Shown one piece after another: positions 36,401-43,515 of a stretch of DNA of 64,000 nt. Position 1 is the stretch's first letter. Every line of letters starts with the position of its first letter. The notes under the pieces were generated by a model. That model was not told the DNA's origin. It saw nothing but the letters and a program-made list of their open reading frames with translations, and did no database searches. Made by a program: the position numbers and the translations under genes. This DNA comes from Metridium senile (taxonomy: Eukaryota > Cnidaria > Anthozoa > Actiniaria > Metridiidae), in contig OX459095.1 in assembly GCA_949775045.1 (NCBI GenBank), positions 29,911,064 to 29,975,063 on the forward strand, read 5' to 3'.

Positions 36401-39400
36401 CATTGTCCAGGTTGACTTTGTTATGTTGTCATTGTCCAGGTTGTCTTTGTCATAGCTGTCCAGGTTGTCTTTGTTATGTTGTCATTGCCCAGGTTGTCTT
36501 TGTTATGCTGTCATTGTCCAGGTTGTCTTTGTTATGCTGTCATTGTCCAGGTTGTCTTTGTTATGTTGTCATTGTCCAGGTTGTCTTTGTTATGCTATCA
36601 TTGTCCAGGTTGTCTTTGTTATGCTGTCATTGTCCAGGTTGTCTTTGTTATGCTATAATTGTCACGATTGTCTTTGTTATGCTGTCACTGTCCAGGTTGT
36701 CTGGATGGTGACAACATAACACAGACAACCTTGAGAATTATAAAATATTTGATATAAATCGCGCGCTCTGATTGGCTGAGAAGCGTTCTCTATAACTCAA
36801 CAGTGCACGGAGCGTCGATTCGTTTGATTTTAACTACTGAATATTTTATAAAAGAAATAGAAAACTCGACAGCAGTGCTCTATTGAGTCATAGAGCACTT
36901 GGGAATTTTAAGAAGACTTGAGAAGCGCTGAGAAGCACTCCGCTACGCGTCGTGCTTCTCCTAACGCTTCTCTCGTCTTCTTAAAATTCCCGCGTGCTCT
37001 ATGACTCGATAGAGCACGCTGCCTCGTTTTCTATTCCTTCATGACAAAATAAGACAAGTCATTGTAAAAAAACTGCTATTGCTATTACCTGGTGGATGGC
37101 CTGGTCTGACACCTGGCTGACCTCTTCCAGTACCTACAAACAGAAAAAGATTAAAGATATATTTTAATTTGTACCGCAGTTATTGAATTATAATTTGATG
37201 ATCATCAACACAGTAATTAAGCAATTAGTTGCGATAGAAAAGCTAAAAAAATATTTGGAACTTCAATGGGATTTGAACCCATGAACTTTGCTGTACTGTT
37301 GCAATGCTCTACCAACTGAGCTATGAAGCCACATACACTTAGTTTAAATGTTGACAGAGTGAACAGTGAATAGTGATTACATGCCGAATTGGTTAAGGGT
37401 ACAACATATCCAAGTGTTTTTCTGGATTGTTAGCACAGTTTCATATAAGCTCTTGTTCACTCAATGAATGTGTTTTCTGGCACAAATGAAGCATAAATAA
37501 TCAATATCAAAGACCCACATTTTGTTTTGGTCTTGGAGTCGTGCAATCGCTGTTTGCCATTCACTCCGTCAACATGTTTTGAAAGAAGTGTATATATACT
37601 GGTAGGAGGTAATTTTGTTGAGTAATTAGACTACCACAGAGTTGAATCTAAATATATTTCAATTTTATAACCATGGTACAAATAAACTTCTCATGAATAA
37701 TTATTATTATTAATTGTAATATACAGTGGTACCTCAGCAGTCACCCTCAGGACTTTCCAAAGTGGTCGCTTAATAGAGGTTGGTCACAGAATAGAGGTAT
37801 AGAATAGGTATAGGAATAGATTTGGGACTTTTTATTGTGACCGCCTAATAGAGGGTGACCGCTTAATGGGTGACCACTTAATAGAGGTACTACTGTTCCA
37901 ACAAATATTTTAAGTGACTTAAGTGAATTGTAAAATCTTTATAAGACAATCTTACTTATATCTCTTGCAAATACCAAGACACGGGCTACATAGCACATGT
38001 ATTCATCCTAAAATAACAAACAAAACAATATATTACTACCTTATAGCAGAAATCAATATACCATAACCAGCAAATTGTATATAATTATATGGGTAATTCC
38101 ATGATCATGGAAAACAGCCATAACAAGTATAAATCTCTTTTTGCACTTTTGCACTCTTAGAAATTGGTTTAAATATCAAATTTTTATGTAGACTGATATC
38201 ACAACGTTATGGAACTGGTAAATTGATATCATAACGTTATGGGACTAGTAGACTGATATCATAACGTTATGGGACTAGTAGACTGATATCATAACGTTAT
38301 GGGACTAGTATCACAGAGGGAGTAATATTTCTCTTTGAAATGGCTAATGAAAGTTGGCATTGTTCTTCTTCGTTTGCTTCATCGTAGTCATCTAGCGACT
38401 GTATATTTCTATGACCGGTGACTTTCACTATGCCAGATCTCTCGACGTTTGCTTTCCTCAGCTAACTCACAACAGTTTTGCGAGCGCTATTGACGTCATT
38501 ATATTCCTCTCTTCACACCATTTCTTATATACATTGAGCCAAAACGACATACACCTAATAGTATTTTCGTTTTTTGAGCCATTTTTTAGTTCTTCAATGA
38601 CAAAATCCGAAGCATTACAAAATATTTTCTCATTCAAAATGGCTGCCAGTTTTCCCTCTCGGATGTCAACTTTGCTTCAAATTTTCCGCAAATTTTTTTC
38701 GCCATCATAATCTTTCATCTGATTGGTTAAAATATTTTTCTATTGTTTATTAGCCAATCACAAGCAAAACTTTTGTTTGTAATTTGCACTTGTTACACTT
38801 TTATGCACTGTGTTACAATTTTTTGCACTGTGTTACACTTGAACTGCACTGCTCTAAGCCAATCAAGTAATTTTTTCATGTATATTATTATCATGTGTAT
38901 GGACCACTAGTGATTAACAATCATGAGGAATAAGTTAATTAACAATTATTCGGCGAAGGCGAAGTGATTATCGGTGAATATTCACCGAGCAGTGAGTCTT
39001 CGAGCCACGAGGTAAATATTCACCGATAATCACTTCGCCTGAGGTGAATAATCGTTTTAGTATAAATACAAAGGTGATTATTTCAAAAAAGAAAGAAGGA
39101 AACAGCATTGAAAGTGAAAATATTTTATTTTTTAAAAGCGCGACCGTTACACGTAAAAATTGTAAACTTTGTCTCGCATATAATGACAAAAATAAACAAC
39201 GTGAAAATTTACTATGATACCGGCCTTTAAATAGCCTGACAACAAACTTAGTAGCTTCTTTTGTCGATTTTGGGACAGCATTTTCTTTAAAGTTTTCAAT
39301 TTCATCTTCGCTAACAGTGACAAAACAACTACTGGCAGCCATTTTGTCCGAAAAGGTGATTATCGGCTGATAATCCGAGATAGCAAACCAATCAGAGTCA

Positions 39401-39488
39401 TTATTAAATCATTTTTATTACAATCAATATCAATTAATATCATAATTATCATTAAGAGACCATTATCACCTTCATTTATATATTAATA

Positions 39489-39522
<34 letters not shown>

Positions 39523-39566
39523 TTCATCTTCATTATCATCATCTTCATCATCATCATCTTCATTAT

Positions 39567-39597
<31 letters not shown>

Positions 39598-39692
39598 TTC
39601 ATTATCATCATCTTCATCATCTTCATTATCATCTTCATTATCATCATCATCATCTTCATTATCATCATCTTCATCATCATCATCTTCATTAT

Positions 39693-39723
<31 letters not shown>

Positions 39724-39827
39724 TTCATTATCATCATCTTCATCATCTTCATTATCATCTTCATTATCATCATCATCATCTTCATTATCATCATCTTCAT
39801 CATCTTCATTATCATCTTCATTATCAT

Positions 39828-39858
<31 letters not shown>

Positions 39859-40157
39859 TTCATTATCATCATCTTCATCATCTTCATTATCATCTTCATT
39901 ATCATCATCTTCATTATCATCGTCTTCATCATCATCATCTTCATTATCATCATCTTCTTCATTATCATCATCATCATCTTCATCATCATCATCTTCATTA
40001 TCATCATCATTATCATCATCATCTTCATTATCATCTTCATTATCATCATCATCATCTTCATTATCAGCATCTTCATTATCATCATCATCTTCATTATCAT
40101 TATCTTCATCATCATCTTCATTATCATTATCTTCTTCATTATCATCATCATCTTCAT

Positions 40158-40188
<31 letters not shown>

Positions 40189-42994
40189 TTCATTATCATC
40201 ATCATCTTCATTATCATCTTCATCATCATCTTCATCATCATCTTCATTATCATCATCTTAATCATCATCATCATCATATTCTTCATCATCTTTATTATCA
40301 TCATCATCATCTTCATCATCACCATCACCATCATCATCTTCATTATCATCTTCATTATCATTATCATCATCATCATCTTCATCATCATCATCTTCATTAT
40401 CATCATCACCATTATCATGGACATTTAAAAAAATATCAAATCTTATTTTTGTTAATGTAAGGTATGTTTGTAGACCTAACAAATCAAAAGTACACAGAAA
40501 GCTTCAAGTCTGTAAAAAGAGAGACGTGATGGTCTAGTGGTCAGGGGATCAAATTTCGGGCCTAATGGTCTGGGTTCGATTCCCGGCCCGGGCGATTGCG
40601 TTGTGTCCTTGGGCAAGACACTTCACTCTCTCATTGCCTCGTCTTCTCGGATAAGGACGTAAAGCCGGAGGTCCCATCTGCCTTCACTTTAATTCCTACA
40701 TAAGGTGGACGTAAAAGATCCTGTTGTGCTCTTCGAAAAGAGCAGGGGATTGTCTCCCCGCACAGCAGTCAGGTCTCAGCATACTACAGGGCCCACAGTA
40801 ATTGGCGTAAGCTGTTGTGGTGCCCCTGCCTTCATATGAAGGAAAAAGCTAATAAAATAAAATAAATAAAAAAATAGGCAATGCTGTAGTACATTGATAC
40901 CAAATTGCAAATATATTCAAGAGATTTAGAAATGTGATACACAAATACACCCTAAGGGTAGTAGTCTATGGCTGTGTTTTCACTATGACTTTATACTCGC
41001 TTTAAATTCCTGAAGGTGTTTGTTTACAGACCAACTTAAAGCTAGTTTAAATTTACAACTGTTTTCACTGGAGTAGCCGAGTGTAACAGTAAGACATTGC
41101 TCAAATTACCAACAGTCATTTCAACAAAGTGATAGTCCAGAAATTTCAAACTTGGACATCTCTAAATGTGAGACTAAGTTATCATAATAAGTTGGAGAAA
41201 AGATAAATCTCTCTTGAAGATCATATATTTCTTTATTTCAAGCAAGTTTTAGTATGGTCTGTTTTATGAATATAGCGATTAAACAAATAGCATGACATAT
41301 ACCTGTCAAGAAGAATGCTGTGATTGGCCGATTTGTTTACTTGGCCAGATAAAACTACCTCGCCAGGTCACTTAAAATGGACGCGATTTCCGGTATTTTC
41401 CATGTTTTTCATTCGTGATTGCTTGCTGCTTTGCTTTGTGCTTGAAAAATTGTGATTGTATCGTTCGCATAAAGATGGAAACATATATAAGTATCAATAT
41501 GCTGGTGATTCTATAAATTTTTTTAAAACATGCTGATTGGTTTGATAACTTTGCACTATTTTTTTATAGTCCCCAGCATTTTGCATGCTTATAAAGAGTT
41601 GAGCAGTTTTTCCTCATTTCCTTATTTTTTGAAATAATCACTTTTGTATTTATACTAAAACAATTATTCACCTCAGGCTCGATGAATATCTATGAATAAT
41701 AACCTCGACTTTGTATTGGTTATTCTTCTTCGACATTCACCTCGCCTTCGGTAAATAGCTGTGATTTATATGTATGTAGAATTTGTTCAAAAAAGGTTAA
41801 ATCAAAGAACAATTACATGAGAATAGATGGCAAAAACATGTTTTGTATTTTCACAAAAATGTCTATAATTGTATAATGGCAACAGGAAAAGATTTCAAGA
41901 GCCCAAAATATCCTTAATAGATTCTACAAATTGTACTCTTTGAACAAATATGCTTGCCCATAAAATACAAATAGCTAATCACGCAATCATTAGGAAACAG
42001 CAACAATTAAAACAACTATAAAATCTTTCAAATCAGATTACAATAATTTTGGCTTCCCACCATAATATTTCATAGTAGTTGTACATATTTTATAGATGAC
42101 CCCAAAAAATGAAAATTAGTATTAAATCATGAATAGTTTTGAAATAGTACCCGATTTCATTTTCGTACAAATAATATCTTAATATTAAGTTAATTAAATT
42201 GTTCTTTTCAAAAGTAATTTTACCAGACATTCGAAAAATAGCTGAAGTTTTCATTTTGCCAGCATGTTATTGTGTAAACATAAGAACTATTGTATTGTAT
42301 TGGAAATATAATGTTTATATCTCGCACTATGTATAATATTTTTGGTTGGGGTTTGAGATTATTTGATAAGGGAAAAGCAATATTTTAAGCTAAGTAAGAA
42401 ATTTTACAAGAATTGTCAACATCAATGAAGCAAAACAAAGCTACAAAATACTATTAAATCTTAATTATTAAATTTAGCAAGTAATTCTCAGTTCTCGTGA
42501 CTAGAGGTGAAACACCATAATTGTAGGAATACGTTGAATGAAATTGAAAGAATATATAGCAAGTGATCTTCATATGATAAGCTTTTAAAAACTTAACACA
42601 TGAGTAGCGGGTTATTAATGTCAGAGATATTCAAACCATGTCGGCAAAAATTGATCAAATGACAAACATTATGCTCGGTCAAAACCCTACTTACCCGTGA
42701 TTTAGCCTTGGAAAAGACATCTCTTTCAATATCAGCAGCATTTTTAGTCATCATTTGCGGATTTCCCGATTTTCTGAGAGCATCGTCTCTAGACAACGTG
42801 GGAAGCAAGCGAGTTGACAAATGAATGATATTTACAACAAATTCAAACCAGTTTCGATAGCAAATATCAATCTACATTTATTATCAGTATTTAGTTTAAA
42901 CCTAAGAATTATCAAAAATGGTTTTAACTTACATTTGGTTGGTTACTTTTTGGCGAAAATGCGGTGTCCTCCACTCGTCTGCTTCGTTCGCCAT
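19426..42994 (-). CDS. MED15: Mediator complex subunit 15 (MED15), 15 coding exons
   Basis: MED15 is a tail-module subunit of the nuclear Mediator complex that links activators to RNA polymerase II. Fifteen exons (62, 94, 52, 45, 444, 203, 159, 67, 79, 67, 245, 173, 93, 98 and 24 nt) join with every phase matching into 1,905 nt, 634 residues plus TAG. Residues 1-70 form the KIX domain (EWRTPHFRQKV, then ALRKSGN, ERDVFSKAKSR, DEYMCYVARVLVFARDI). Residues 85-232 are Gln/Met-rich and 233-345 Pro/Ser-rich. Residues 346-634 match the conserved C-terminal region (EKHKQLSMYIEPL, LKKLKNFLDILE, LKSPLFSHTLKRTF, DDYLPAVPPIEITVPQNYP, SVTSLLNAW). The protein is somewhat shorter than the vertebrate one (about 790 residues), mostly through a shorter glutamine-rich middle. 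The start ATG at 42994 is the first in frame and gives the expected KIX start. The introns are packed with satellites. Confidence 0.93.
19850..19947 (-). CDS. MED15: MED15 exon 14
   Basis: Encodes TTPFLLKIRGQLSSELRRMP and then SVTSLLNAW, matching the conserved C-terminal helix of MED15. The donor is GCATGG|GTAAGC and phases are 1-0. Confidence 0.9.
20018..20463. repeat. intronic duplication, copy A
   Basis: About 220 bases at 20018-20240 plus 20418-20456 match copy B at 29599-29863 in the same orientation (shared TTGGTGCTTATG and GTTGACCTATCAATGCGCTA). Copy A carries about 180 extra bases in the middle. Both copies end within about 20-45 bases of a MED15 splice donor (exons 13 and 7). Confidence 0.85.
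20478..20570 (-). CDS. MED15: MED15 exon 13
   Basis: Encodes DDYLPAVPPIEITVPQNYP, the most recognisable motif of the MED15 C-terminal domain. Acceptor CATATAG, donor CTTATG|GTAAGT, phases 1-1. Confidence 0.95.
20870..21042 (-). CDS. MED15: MED15 exon 12
   Basis: Starts with PPPPPYKKLKITE and includes LPHTLQGELARLCDRFTV, equivalent to the VLQGEVARL segment of vertebrate MED15, ending LLMCSI. Phases 2-1. Part of this exon is also found as a rearranged copy at 23024-23275. Confidence 0.92.
21438..21682 (-). CDS. MED15: MED15 exon 11
   Basis: 245 nt. Encodes a Ser/Thr-rich start, then QALLDTVVKHLKSPLFSHTL and GPPIW, matching the LLDAVLANIRSPVFNHSL block of vertebrate MED15. Phases 0-2. Confidence 0.95.
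22255..22321 (-). CDS. MED15: MED15 exon 10
   Basis: 67 nt encoding VPLNVLERCEQVLKKLNLKP, matching the CPLKTLQKCEIALEKLK segment of the family. Acceptor ATATTTAG, donor CCAACA|GTAAGT, phases 2-0. Confidence 0.93.
22654..22880 (+). mobile_element. tRNA-derived SINE (family S) in MED15 intron
   Basis: The head reads GGATGGCGCAGTTGGCTAGTGCGCGAC with a GATCCATTCCCAGTG B-box-like segment, a decayed tRNA promoter. The same head occurs on the minus strand at 53536-53716. It lies antisense to MED15. Confidence 0.6.
23024..23275 (-). pseudogene. rearranged partial copy of MED15 exon 12 and its intron
   Basis: 23181-23274 repeats in direct orientation the last ~90 bases of exon 12 (20870-20960), with the splice donor destroyed (ATAT|GTTAAG instead of ATAC|GTAAGT). 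Immediately left, 23036-23144 is the inverted copy of the adjoining intron (20768-20866). The copy thus arose with an inversion and is not a usable exon. Confidence 0.85.
23279..24483. repeat. 21-bp minisatellite in two blocks
   Basis: Unit close to GGATAATTGGGTCTCTTCGA plus one base. The block 23279-23868 is diverged (GTTGAGTCTC variants) and the block 23942-24483 is homogeneous, with about 26 copies. They are split by a LINE tail at 23869-23941. Since 21 is a multiple of 3, several frames stay open (NYPPKRP and LSTEETQ repeats on the minus strand); no start context or splice logic supports a protein. Confidence 0.93.
23869..23941 (-). mobile_element. LINE 3' tail inserted in the 21-bp satellite
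   Basis: Contains AATAATAAACTTTATTTCTA followed by AAGCGCAC and CAAGGCGCTTTT, the same tail signature as the LINE at 30843. It interrupts the satellite and separates an old from a younger block. Confidence 0.7.
24900..24978 (-). CDS. MED15: MED15 exon 9
   Basis: 79 nt encoding EHSKHSTSDLKKLKNFLDIL and ENPAR, matching DLSKMKSLLDILTDPSKR in vertebrates. Acceptor CATGACTAG, donor CGAAG|GTATGT, phases 1-2. Confidence 0.93.
25193..25339. mobile_element. palindromic MITE-like element
   Basis: Left TAGAGTACAAACACTAAAAG pairs with the right end CTTTCAATGTTTGTACTCTA. 147 bases, AT-rich centre, no coding capacity. Confidence 0.75.
26143..26754 (+). mobile_element. palindrome-ended DNA element with a RecQ-like remnant
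   Basis: Ends are inverted copies (ACAAAGCGCGAGTGTC left, GACACTCGCACTTTGTGC right), and similarity continues about 60 bases inward (TTGATCTGGTCATGG versus TGTGACCAGATCAA). The interior carries a short frame at 26361-26561 that resembles the start of a RecQ-like helicase. It looks like an internally deleted copy of a larger element. Confidence 0.65.
26361..26561 (+). pseudogene. RecQ-like helicase N-terminal remnant (tentative)
   Basis: The frame includes FIEVTQLKPVQEEAFLYFPQ followed by a Lys/Asp/Phe stretch. This fits the motif 0 pattern seen before the Walker A in RecQ-family helicases (LKP-Q-A with a downstream D-V-F). The frame stops before any Walker A motif, so no ATPase could be made. 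Helicase-like genes of this kind are repetitive in some invertebrates. Call by motif memory only. Confidence 0.35.
26872..26966. repeat. short AAAAT and ATATC microsatellites
   Basis: Four to five copies of AAAAT at 26873-26894 and of CATAT at 26940-26963, in a MED15 intron. Confidence 0.8.
27937..28388. repeat. GAT trinucleotide arrays
   Basis: 27937-28262 is a degenerate GAT/AAT array with an internal duplicated segment, and 28309-28388 is purer. The two are separated by a unit containing CAATGCTGTTGATGAAACCA, which repeats after the second array at 28389 (with GTTGGTGAAACCA). The last repeat unit lies about 45 bases from the donor of MED15 exon 8. Confidence 0.9.
28460..28526 (-). CDS. 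MED15: MED15 exon 8
   Basis: 67 nt encoding HKQLSMYIEPLTRMINRMNR, nearly identical to KLKQLSKYIEPLRRMINKID of vertebrate MED15. Acceptor TTTTCTTGTAG, donor CAAG|GTAAAG, phases 0-1. Confidence 0.96.
28573..29257. mobile_element. 685-bp long-armed palindromic element, TTAA-flanked
   Basis: About 300-base arms (left from GGTTACACATGTGC, right to GTGGACTGTAACC) surround a short centre near 28915. TTAA is present at both borders (28569-28572, 29258-29261), as expected for TTAA-targeting elements. TA duplication is also possible. Arm identity is roughly 80 to 90 percent by eye. No transposase frame. It lies in a MED15 intron. Confidence 0.8.
29276..29488. repeat. tandem repeat, period about 92 bp, 2.3 copies
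   Basis: The block beginning GACAAACACAATTTATAG and ending TTCATTGTTTAACTT occurs twice with few changes, then a third partial copy ends at GGGATCCTGTTC. Confidence 0.9.
29599..29872. repeat. intronic duplication, copy B
   Basis: Counterpart of 20018-20463 in the same orientation, including TTGATGTGGGGGGAA and GAGATAAAAT. It has a C-tract at 29625-29642. It ends about 30 bases from the exon 7 donor at 29904. Confidence 0.85.
29905..30063 (-). CDS. MED15: MED15 exon 7
   Basis: 159 nt, phases 0-0. It encodes a Pro/Ser-rich segment (SPAPQSVPTPGIPNIQSPAS) ending SAAEEQAYLEK, which leads into the conserved KQLSMYIEPL helix of exon 8 and parallels SPMDYMEKLKQL in vertebrates. Confidence 0.9.
30256..30608. 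repeat. 15-bp minisatellite
   Basis: About 23 copies of CCATTTCCAGATCAA with C/T, T/A and G/A variants. A period divisible by 3 leaves frames open on both strands (PDQPF on plus). It lies inside a MED15 intron, so it is not taken as a gene. Confidence 0.95.
30843..32125 (-). pseudogene. CR1/L2-like LINE remnant, reverse transcriptase C-terminal half
   Basis: On the minus strand 32109-31801 encodes fingers/palm sequence (VPQGSVLGPILYLLYTS) and 31771-31013 the downstream region (LHWLPVYYRVIFKMLLLTYK). The YADD active-site motif is present in a shifted frame near 31870, so a frameshift around 31895 has broken the gene. The 3' tail ends in ATAGCGCTC and AATAATAATG-type repeats at 30843. The endonuclease and 5' part are missing. 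It is inserted in a MED15 intron in the sense orientation. Confidence 0.88.
32575..32777 (-). CDS. MED15: MED15 exon 6
   Basis: 203 nt encoding GSHPMQYTVQGSTMQTVAPS and a Pro/Ser/Asn-rich stretch ending TPSPQS. Acceptor GTATTCTTAG, donor CAATCA|GTAAGA, phases 1-0. Confidence 0.88.
32870..33122. repeat. GAT trinucleotide array
   Basis: Nearly pure GAT repeats with scattered AAT, GAC and TATCAAT interruptions. It starts about 90 bases upstream (gene sense) of the MED15 exon 6 acceptor, so it is transcribed as (ATC)n. Poly-Asp and poly-Met frames are artefacts. Confidence 0.95.
33331..34537. repeat. composite minisatellite with variable GAT tract
   Basis: 33331-33420 is a GAT/GAC array. From about 33472 to 34537 the unit is AACAATGGATACAATACAAA plus T followed by three to six GAT triplets, with about 28 units of 30 to 39 bases. 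The block 33546-33610 interrupts it. It ends only about 28 bases from the donor of MED15 exon 5. Long open frames here are artefacts. Confidence 0.95.
34566..35009 (-). CDS. MED15: MED15 exon 5 (glutamine-rich)
   Basis: 444 nt, phases 1-1. It encodes a Gln/Met/Pro-rich, low-complexity segment (MQQMGVRTPQMLAGLGAQGM, QPMQVQPQQQQPMMGP). This is the activator-interaction and condensate-prone middle of MED15, much shorter here than in vertebrates. Confidence 0.92.
35160..36705. repeat. 29/24-bp minisatellite with higher-order repeats
   Basis: Units of 29 bases (AGGTTGTCTTTGTTATGTTG plus TCATTGTCC) mix with 24-base units (GTCATAGCTGTCC variant). Larger blocks are duplicated: about 382 bases between 35423 and 35805, and about 260 bases between 35993 and 36253. 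The left edge is degenerate. It lies in the MED15 intron between exons 4 and 5. Confidence 0.93.
36853..37038. mobile_element. palindromic MITE-like element
   Basis: Left arm contains TCATAGAGCACTTGGGAATT and TTAAGAAGACTTGAGAAGCG. The right arm is the mirror, ending CGATAGAGCACGCTGCCTCG. The centre is near 36948. A further related segment (CGCTCTGATTGGCTGAGAAG) lies just left at 36765. The right edge is about 50 bases from exon 4. Confidence 0.8.
37089..37133 (-). CDS. MED15: MED15 exon 4 (45 nt)
   Basis: Acceptor TTTGTAG, donor CCACCAG|GTAATA. 45 bases in phase 1-1 encode STGRGQPGVRPGHPP, a Gly/Pro linker after the KIX domain. Confidence 0.8.
37258..37330 (-). tRNA. tRNA-like sequence, Thr(AGT)-type fold, probably degenerate
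   Basis: 73 bases fold into a full cloverleaf: acceptor GGCTTCA/TGAAGTT, D arm GCTC/GAGC, anticodon arm TTGCA-ACAGTAC-AGCAA, T arm ATGGG-TTCAAAT-CCCAT. The A and B boxes are good and a run of seven T follows within about 15 bases. Position 33 is C instead of U and the top anticodon-stem pair is A-A. This argues for a tRNA pseudogene or SINE head over a working tRNA. Confidence 0.55.
37500..37615. mobile_element. MITE family Q, decayed copy 2
   Basis: GTCGTGCAATCGCTGTTTGCC followed by CCGTCAAC and GTGTATATATACTGG matches the right half of the palindrome at 17761-17970 and its flank. The left arm is not clear. Confidence 0.5.
37724..37896. mobile_element. pogo/Tigger-like non-autonomous element
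   Basis: Ends CAGTGGTACCTC and GAGGTACTACTG are inverted and the interior repeats GGTCGCTTAATAGAGG-type motifs (GACCGCTTAAT). This pattern is common in small pogo-type Tc1/mariner relatives. Family call from memory. Confidence 0.6.
37956..38007 (-). CDS. MED15: MED15 exon 3 (end of KIX domain)
   Basis: 52 nt encoding DEYMCYVARVLVFARDI, equivalent to DEYLSLVARLIIHFRDI in vertebrates. Acceptor TTATTTTAG, donor ATATAA|GTAAGA, phases 0-1. Confidence 0.95.
38189..38310. repeat. 30-bp tandem repeat, four copies
   Basis: The unit contains GACTGATATCATAACGTTAT and GGGACTAGTA. Each unit holds small palindromes (GATATC, AACGTT, ACTAGT). The first copy is the most diverged. Confidence 0.9.
38390..39400 (-). 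mobile_element. Crypton-like element remnant with terminal palindrome
   Basis: On the minus strand it starts near GGATTATCAGCCGATAATCA, then the short coding start at 39342, and includes an internal palindrome at 38957-39041 (GAAGTGATTATCGGTGAATA mirrored by TATTCACCGATAATCACTTC). Part of this sequence (GCCTGAGGTGAATAATCG) recurs inverted at 41600-41760. The left border is uncertain. Confidence 0.45.
39223..39342 (-). pseudogene. N-terminal exon remnant of a Crypton-like (DUF3504-type) protein
   Basis: 40 codons starting MAASSCFVTVSEDEIENFKE and running to FVVRLFKG. They resemble the first exon of tyrosine-recombinase-like proteins derived from Crypton transposons that are repetitive in cnidarians (pattern: acidic helix, N/K-rich turn, T-K, then RLF or VF). 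No recombinase catalytic region follows, so this is a fragment. Family call by memory. Confidence 0.4.
39488..40413. repeat. TTCATTATC(ATC)n composite array
   Basis: About 925 bases of ATC triplets punctuated regularly by TTC and TTA (TTCATTATCATCATC), with higher-order units of about 60 to 100 bases. It lies in MED15 intron 2 and is transcribed as GAT/GAA-rich RNA. The 313-codon Met-rich frame is an artefact. Confidence 0.95.
40521..40876 (+). mobile_element. full-length tRNA-derived SINE
   Basis: The head carries GATGGTCTAGTGGTCAGGGG (A box) and GGGTTCGATTCCCGG (B box). The central domain has TGTGTCCTTGGGCAAGACAC, a conserved metazoan SINE core-type motif. The tail is AATAAAATAAAATAAATAAA. 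It looks nearly intact and is inserted in MED15 intron 2, antisense to the gene. Confidence 0.85.
41310..41765. mobile_element. second copy of the element family at 38.4-39.4 kb
   Basis: Shares CACTTTTGTATTTATACTAA and ACAATTATTCACCTCAGGC with the reverse complement of 39030-39080, and ends with TTCACCTCGCCTTCGG. No coding frame remains. Confidence 0.6.
41766..42694. other. MED15 intron 2, unannotated AT-rich part
   Basis: No repeats, motifs or coding frames were recognised in this stretch next to the exon 2 donor. Confidence 0.5.
42695..42788 (-). CDS. MED15: MED15 exon 2 (KIX domain)
   Basis: 94 nt encoding DDALRKSGNPQMMTKNAADI and ERDVFSKAKSR, matching the KIX helices of vertebrate MED15 (IEDAMRKAG, MESHVFLKAKTR). 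Acceptor TTGTCTAG, donor CACGG|GTAAGT, phases 2-0. Confidence 0.97.
42933..42994 (-). CDS. MED15: MED15 exon 1 with start codon
   Basis: The ATG is in a good context (CACCATGG) and opens MANEADEWRTPHFRQKVTNQ, with the conserved WR-FRQK of the KIX domain. Donor CCAAAT|GTAAGT, phase 2. The reading is closed by exon 2 (codon ATA). Confidence 0.95.
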
Positions 42995-43089
42995 GGTGTT
43001 TTATTCTGACGATATACCACAGGGAGCCCGTAACCGAGAAAGTGCTACCGCATTCCATGCTATTTCCTTCTCATTTCCGGGATATTTAT

Positions 43090-43515
43090 AATTTTAATAA
43101 TAATAATAATGTTTATTTGAAATCCTTGAATAGCAACAAAAAAATGAATAACTCAAGCTTACATGTAAAAAATAATAATAATAAGTCACTTAATCTTGTA
43201 ACGTTTAGTACGGCATTTAATAATGATATAGCCGAGGGCGCCTCAGGTTGTACTTGTAGTCAAAACGAAGAGTCAAGATGTTGTGTATCCGGTTTGAACT
43301 GTTCAAAACGGACATGTAAAAACTACGTAAAAGTGCCGTTCGTCGGTCATTGAGTGTGCTGAGGTCAAGCTTTTACAGACGATCGATATAAGACAATTAG
43401 CTTAGTAGATTAATCTTGGTCGCTCTCCTTTGCACCAGTTCAACTTCATCTCTCAGCTTTTTGGGGAGTGACGAGTGCCACACATGCGTACTGTATTACA
43501 GATGGGCCTAATTTT
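43090..43515 (-). pseudogene. LINE remnant just upstream of MED15
   Basis: On the minus strand one frame reads VWHSSLPKKLRDEVELVQRR and, after a break, DLSTLNDRRTALLRSFYMSV. This is the characteristic region after the reverse transcriptase in non-LTR elements. The tail is TTATTATTATTATTAAAA at 43090. Stops and shifts show it is dead. It lies about 100-500 bases upstream of the MED15 start codon, possibly within the promoter or 5'UTR. Confidence 0.7.

Noticed and set aside
35365..36711. Cys-rich frames (LLCCHCPGCLC repeats) resembling small Cys-rich peptides
   Set aside because: Produced by the 29/24-bp satellite; frames shift between units and no signal peptide or start is associated.
39483..40424. 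313-codon Met/Lys-rich frame
   Set aside because: Artefact of the (ATC)n array; no start context, no conserved domain.
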